Of a stretch of 15,542 bases of DNA, positions 13,510 to 15,542 are shown in pieces (position 1 is the first letter of the stretch; the number at the start of each line of letters is the position of its first letter). This DNA comes from Sphingomonas paucimobilis (GTDB lineage Bacteria; Pseudomonadota; Alphaproteobacteria; Sphingomonadales; Sphingomonadaceae). The notes under the pieces are model-generated. The model made no database searches and had not been told where the DNA came from. It worked only from the letters and a program-made list of their open reading frames with translations. The stretch lies in the NCBI GenBank assembly GCA_945860425.1, contig CAMAQU010000015.1, positions 1-15,542 on the forward strand, written 5' to 3'. Position numbers and translations under genes: made by a program.

Positions 13510-13551
13510 AAAGGGCCGGGATCCACACCAGGGTTCCGGCCCTTTCTTTTT
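13510..13551 (+). terminator. Intrinsic terminator of the ffh-rpsP-rimM-trmD-rplS operon
   Basis: The 15-base arms at 13510-13524 and 13531-13545 pair with two G-T wobbles (outer ten pairs AAAGGGCCGG/CCGGCCCTTT perfect) around a 6-base loop. C plus TTTTT (13546-13551) follows. It begins 33 bases after the rplS stop and is the clearest factor-independent terminator in the window. Confidence 0.93.
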
Positions 13552-13571
13552 GAACGTGATATTGAACCATC

Positions 13572-13597
13572 GTCATTCCTGCATGTGCCGGGGTGAC
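13572..13597. repeat. Imperfect palindrome of the GTCATTCC/GGGGTGAC type upstream of asd
   Basis: GTCATTCCTGCA (13572-13583) pairs with TGCCGGGGTGAC (13586-13597) with two G-T wobbles and one mismatch. It resembles the short interspersed palindromes of many proteobacterial genomes whose reverse reading gives PAHAGMT-like peptides. It occupies most of the asd leader. Only one copy is in the window. Confidence 0.45.
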
Positions 13598-13622
13598 ACA
13601 AAACGAACTGAAGGAACTGACC

Positions 13623-14648
13623 ATGGGCTATCGTGTCGTTGTCGCAGGGGCCACGGGCAATGTGGGCCGAGAAATGCTGAACATTCTGGCCGAACGCGAA
13701 TTTCCGATTGAGGAACTGGCGGCCGTCGCCTCTTCCCGGTCGCAGGGTGATGTCATTGAATTTGGCGAAACTGGCAAAACCCTGAAAGTCCAGAATATCG
13801 AACATTTTGATTGGGCCGGTTGGGACATAGCGCTGTTCGCCATCGGGTCAGATGCAACGGCCATTTATGCGCCGAAGGCCGCCGCCGCCGGCTGCGTCGT
13901 GATCGACAATAGCTCGCTCTATCGCATGGATCCGGATGTGCCGCTGATCGTGCCGGAAGTGAACCCGGATGCCATTGATGGGTACCGCCGGAAGAACATC
14001 ATCGCCAACCCCAATTGCTCGACCGCGCAGCTGGTTGTGGCGCTCAAGCCGCTGCATGATGCCGCGACGATCACGCGCGTTGTGGTCGCCACCTATCAGT
14101 CCGTTTCGGGCGCGGGCAAAGAGGGGATGGATGAGCTGTTTGAACAGTCGCGCAACATCTTCGTCGGCGACAGCGCCGAGCCGCGCAAGTTCACCAAGCA
14201 AATTGCCTTCAACGTCATTCCCCATATCGACGCGTTTTTGGACGATGGATCGACCAAGGAAGAATGGAAAATGGTCGTGGAGACCAAGAAGATCCTCGAC
14301 CCCAAGGTGAAGGTGATTGCCACTTGTGTCCGCGTGCCTGTGTTCGTCGGTCATTCGGAAGCCGTGCATATTGAGATGGAAAAGGAACTCTCAGCCAAGA
14401 AAGCTCAGGCGATCCTGCGGGAAGCGCCGGGCGTCATGCTGATCGATAAGCGCGAAGATGGCGGCTATGTGACGCCCGTCGAGTGTGTGGGCGATTACGC
14501 CACTTTTGTGAGCCGCGTGCGCGAGGATCCGACTGTGGAGAATGGTTTGGCGTTGTGGTGCGTATCGGACAATTTGCGCAAAGGCGCGGCGCTCAATGCC
14601 GTGCAGATCGCGGAGCTTTTGGGCCGCCGCCATTTGAAGAAGGCCTAG
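13623..14648 (+). CDS. asd: Aspartate-semialdehyde dehydrogenase
   Basis: A 341-residue enzyme that reduces aspartyl phosphate to aspartate semialdehyde with NADPH, the branch point to lysine/diaminopimelate, threonine and methionine. It shows the nucleotide-binding GATGNVG (9-15), VVIDNSSLYRMDPDVPLIVPEVN, catalytic Cys132 in NPNCSTAQL, the QSVSGAGKEGMDEL segment and the acid/base His244 in PVFVGHSEAVH. Length is normal. I use ATG 13623 with AAGGA 9 bases upstream; the in-frame GTG at 13593 lies inside the upstream palindrome and would add non-family residues. The gene follows a strong terminator, so it should have its own promoter, which I could not identify. Confidence 0.96.
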   Translation: MGYRVVVAGATGNVGREMLNILAEREFPIEELAAVASSRSQGDVIEFGETGKTLKVQNIEHFDWAGWDIALFAIGSDATAIYAPKAAAAGCVVIDNSSLYRMDPDVPLIVPEVNPDAIDGYRRKNIIANPNCSTAQLVVALKPLHDAATITRVVVATYQSVSGAGKEGMDELFEQSRNIFVGDSAEPRKFTKQIAFNVIPHIDAFLDDGSTKEEWKMVVETKKILDPKVKVIATCVRVPVFVGHSEAVHIEMEKELSAKKAQAILREAPGVMLIDKREDGGYVTPVECVGDYATFVSRVREDPTVENGLALWCVSDNLRKGAALNAVQIAELLGRRHLKKA

Positions 14649-14652
14649 TCGC

Positions 14653-14690
14653 TAGCCCACCCCCAACCCCTCCCGCCTGCGGGAGGGGAG
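14653..14690. repeat. 38-bp palindromic intergenic repeat, copy 1
   Basis: The copy runs from TAGCCCACCCCCAACC to GAGGGGAG and contains the perfect 10-bp stem CCCCTCCCGC/GCGGGAGGGG around CT. It begins 5 bases after the asd stop. It differs from the second copy at 15428-15465 by a single base in the loop (CT against TT). No T tract follows, so it is not a classical terminator. It looks like a REP-type element of sphingomonad genomes. Confidence 0.85.
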
Positions 14691-14782
14691 AGTAAATCTG
14701 CCCCGGATAGCTCTATCGCTTGCAAGCCCCCTTCCTATCCGACACTGTGGGGACAGGACAAAAGGGAGGGGGCGTTTCCGCT

Positions 14783-15430
14783 ATGACTTTGACAGCCGAT
14801 GTTTTTTGGTCTTTCCGATCACCCTATAGCTATTTGGCGACGGCGCGATATCGGGCGCTGGCGGATGAGTATGACGTCACAATCAACCTGCGGCCCGTCT
14901 ATCCGCTTGCCATTCGCGAGCCGAATTTTTTTGAACGCAATCATCCCAATTGGATGCGCTACACATTTCTGGATATGTTTCGCGTAGCGACTTTCCACGG
15001 CATTCCCTTTGGCCCGCCGCGGCCAGACCCGATTGTGCAGGATGTGGCGACGCGCAAAATTGCCGCGGATCAGCCCTATATCTTTCGCCTGACGCGCCTT
15101 GGCCAAGCGGCCGCGCGCCGGGGAAAAAGTCTCGCCTTTTGCCATGAGGTGGGCAAGCTTGTCTGGGGTGGTGCCGAAAATTGGCATGAGGGCGATCATC
15201 TGAAAGGTGCTGCCGACCGCGCCGGGCTGAATCTGGCGGAACTGGATGCAGAGGTGCTGGCAGACGCCGAGGCGTTGGATGCAGAAATTGGCACCAATCA
15301 GGCCGCGCTTGAAGCGTCCGGCCATTGGGGTGTGCCGACGTTGGTTTTCAATGGGGAGCCGTTTTTTGGGCAGGACCGGATCGACATGGCGATCTGGCGG
15401 ATGGAGCAAGAGGGGCTGGTTCGCCGATAG
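14783..15430 (+). CDS. 2-hydroxychromene-2-carboxylate isomerase-like protein (DsbA/GST-kappa fold)
   Basis: A 215-residue thioredoxin-fold protein. The N-terminus MTLTADVFWSFRSPYSYLA carries the SPYSYLA motif, in which Ser13 takes the place of the active-site Cys of DsbA, as in glutathione-using HCCA isomerases (Ser11 in NahD). The C-terminus has the family's cis-Pro segment GHWGVPTLVFNGEPFFGQDRID. In naphthalene degraders this family isomerises 2-hydroxychromene-2-carboxylate, but no aromatic-catabolism genes are near, so the substrate here is open and a general glutathione-dependent role is possible. Start ATG 14783 has GGGAGGGGG upstream; the frame is open from a TTG at 14720, but that part does not look like the family. 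The gene is flanked by both copies of the 38-bp repeat. Confidence 0.88.
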   Translation: MTLTADVFWSFRSPYSYLATARYRALADEYDVTINLRPVYPLAIREPNFFERNHPNWMRYTFLDMFRVATFHGIPFGPPRPDPIVQDVATRKIAADQPYIFRLTRLGQAAARRGKSLAFCHEVGKLVWGGAENWHEGDHLKGAADRAGLNLAELDAEVLADAEALDAEIGTNQAALEASGHWGVPTLVFNGEPFFGQDRIDMAIWRMEQEGLVRR

Positions 15431-15465
15431 CCCACCCCCAACCCCTCCCGCTTGCGGGAGGGGAG
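15428..15465. repeat. 38-bp palindromic intergenic repeat, copy 2
   Basis: Same element and orientation as at 14653-14690, with stem CCCCTCCCGC/GCGGGAGGGG around TT. The first three bases (TAG) are the stop codon of the isomerase-like gene, so the element supplies or exactly abuts its 3' end. No T tract follows. Confidence 0.85.
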
Positions 15466-15512
15466 CGAGACTTAGGCGACATTTGGTCGGCTTAGTCGCA
15501 GCGGGGAGGGCT

Positions 15513-15542
15513 ATGGAAAGCTGGACTGAATCTGGTCTAAGG
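15513..15542 (+). CDS. Possible start of a further gene, cut by the window edge
   Basis: GGGGAGGG is followed 2 bases later by ATG (15513-15515) and an open frame reading MESWTESGLR to the end of the window. Ten codons are too few to name a product. The ribosome binding site and the lack of any other gene after the repeat make a start plausible. Confidence 0.35.
   Translation, partial: MESWTESGLR

Noticed and set aside
12980..13624. A 214-codon minus-strand frame over rplS and the following spacer, containing PAHAGMT
   Set aside because: It lies over rplS and its terminator. The PAHAGMT string comes from the palindromic repeat at 13572-13597, a known source of false genes.
14720..14782. N-terminal extension of the isomerase-like protein from a TTG start
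   Set aside because: The added residues are not family-like, and the ATG at 14783 has a purine-rich ribosome site and gives the normal N-terminus.

Overview
The window looks like chromosomal core DNA from a Sphingomonadales alphaproteobacterium (a Sphingopyxis/Novosphingobium/Sphingorhabdus-type genome). The reasons are the GC-rich coding style, the gene orders dapF-mtaB-ftsY-yciB and ffh-rpsP-rimM-trmD-rplS, an alphaproteobacterial psp cluster, and short GC-rich palindromic repeats placed just behind stop codons. The lineage is an inference from family knowledge. No prophage, insertion sequence, CRISPR array, tRNA or rRNA is visible.

Layout. (1) 1-186 is the 3' end of a plus-strand lipoprotein gene of an ABC lipid-transport system. 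It meets, tail to tail across a minus-strand terminator, a minus-strand gene (267-2411) for a PQQ- and heme c-containing alcohol dehydrogenase. That enzyme is predicted to be a lipoprotein and carries the Asp-Tyr-Asp motif associated with lanthanide-dependent enzymes. (2) 2580-4719 is a minus-strand phage-shock (Psp) operon read from a sigma-54 promoter at about 4784-4798: a 51-residue membrane peptide gene, two strong hairpins, pspA, pspB, pspC, and two further small one-helix/coiled-coil proteins that resemble PspB. The divergent activator gene pspF (4900-5928) starts just beside a palindrome that is a good candidate PspF binding site. (3) 5932-9504 is a minus-strand operon dapF-mtaB-ftsY-yciB in which each junction is a 4-base ATGA overlap. 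It covers lysine/peptidoglycan precursor synthesis, tRNA modification, the SRP receptor and a division/envelope membrane protein. (4) 9717-13477 is a plus-strand run ffh-rpsP-rimM-trmD-rplS ending in a textbook intrinsic terminator. It combines the SRP GTPase with the classical trmD operon. Ribosomal protein S16 has an unusually long Glu-Ala-Pro-rich tail. (5) 13623-15430 holds asd and a 2-hydroxychromene-2-carboxylate isomerase-like thioredoxin-fold protein. Each is followed by a copy of the same 38-bp palindromic repeat. The last 30 bases may start another gene.

Functionally the window is about envelope and translation housekeeping. dapF and asd feed the diaminopimelate/lysine pathway, ffh and ftsY form the co-translational targeting pair, rpsP/rimM/trmD/rplS make and mature ribosomes and tRNA, and the Psp cluster guards the inner membrane. 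The least ordinary parts are the enlarged Psp operon with its unlisted first gene and RNA hairpins, the lanthanide-type signature in the quinohemoprotein, the hairpin in the ffh leader, and the S16 tail.
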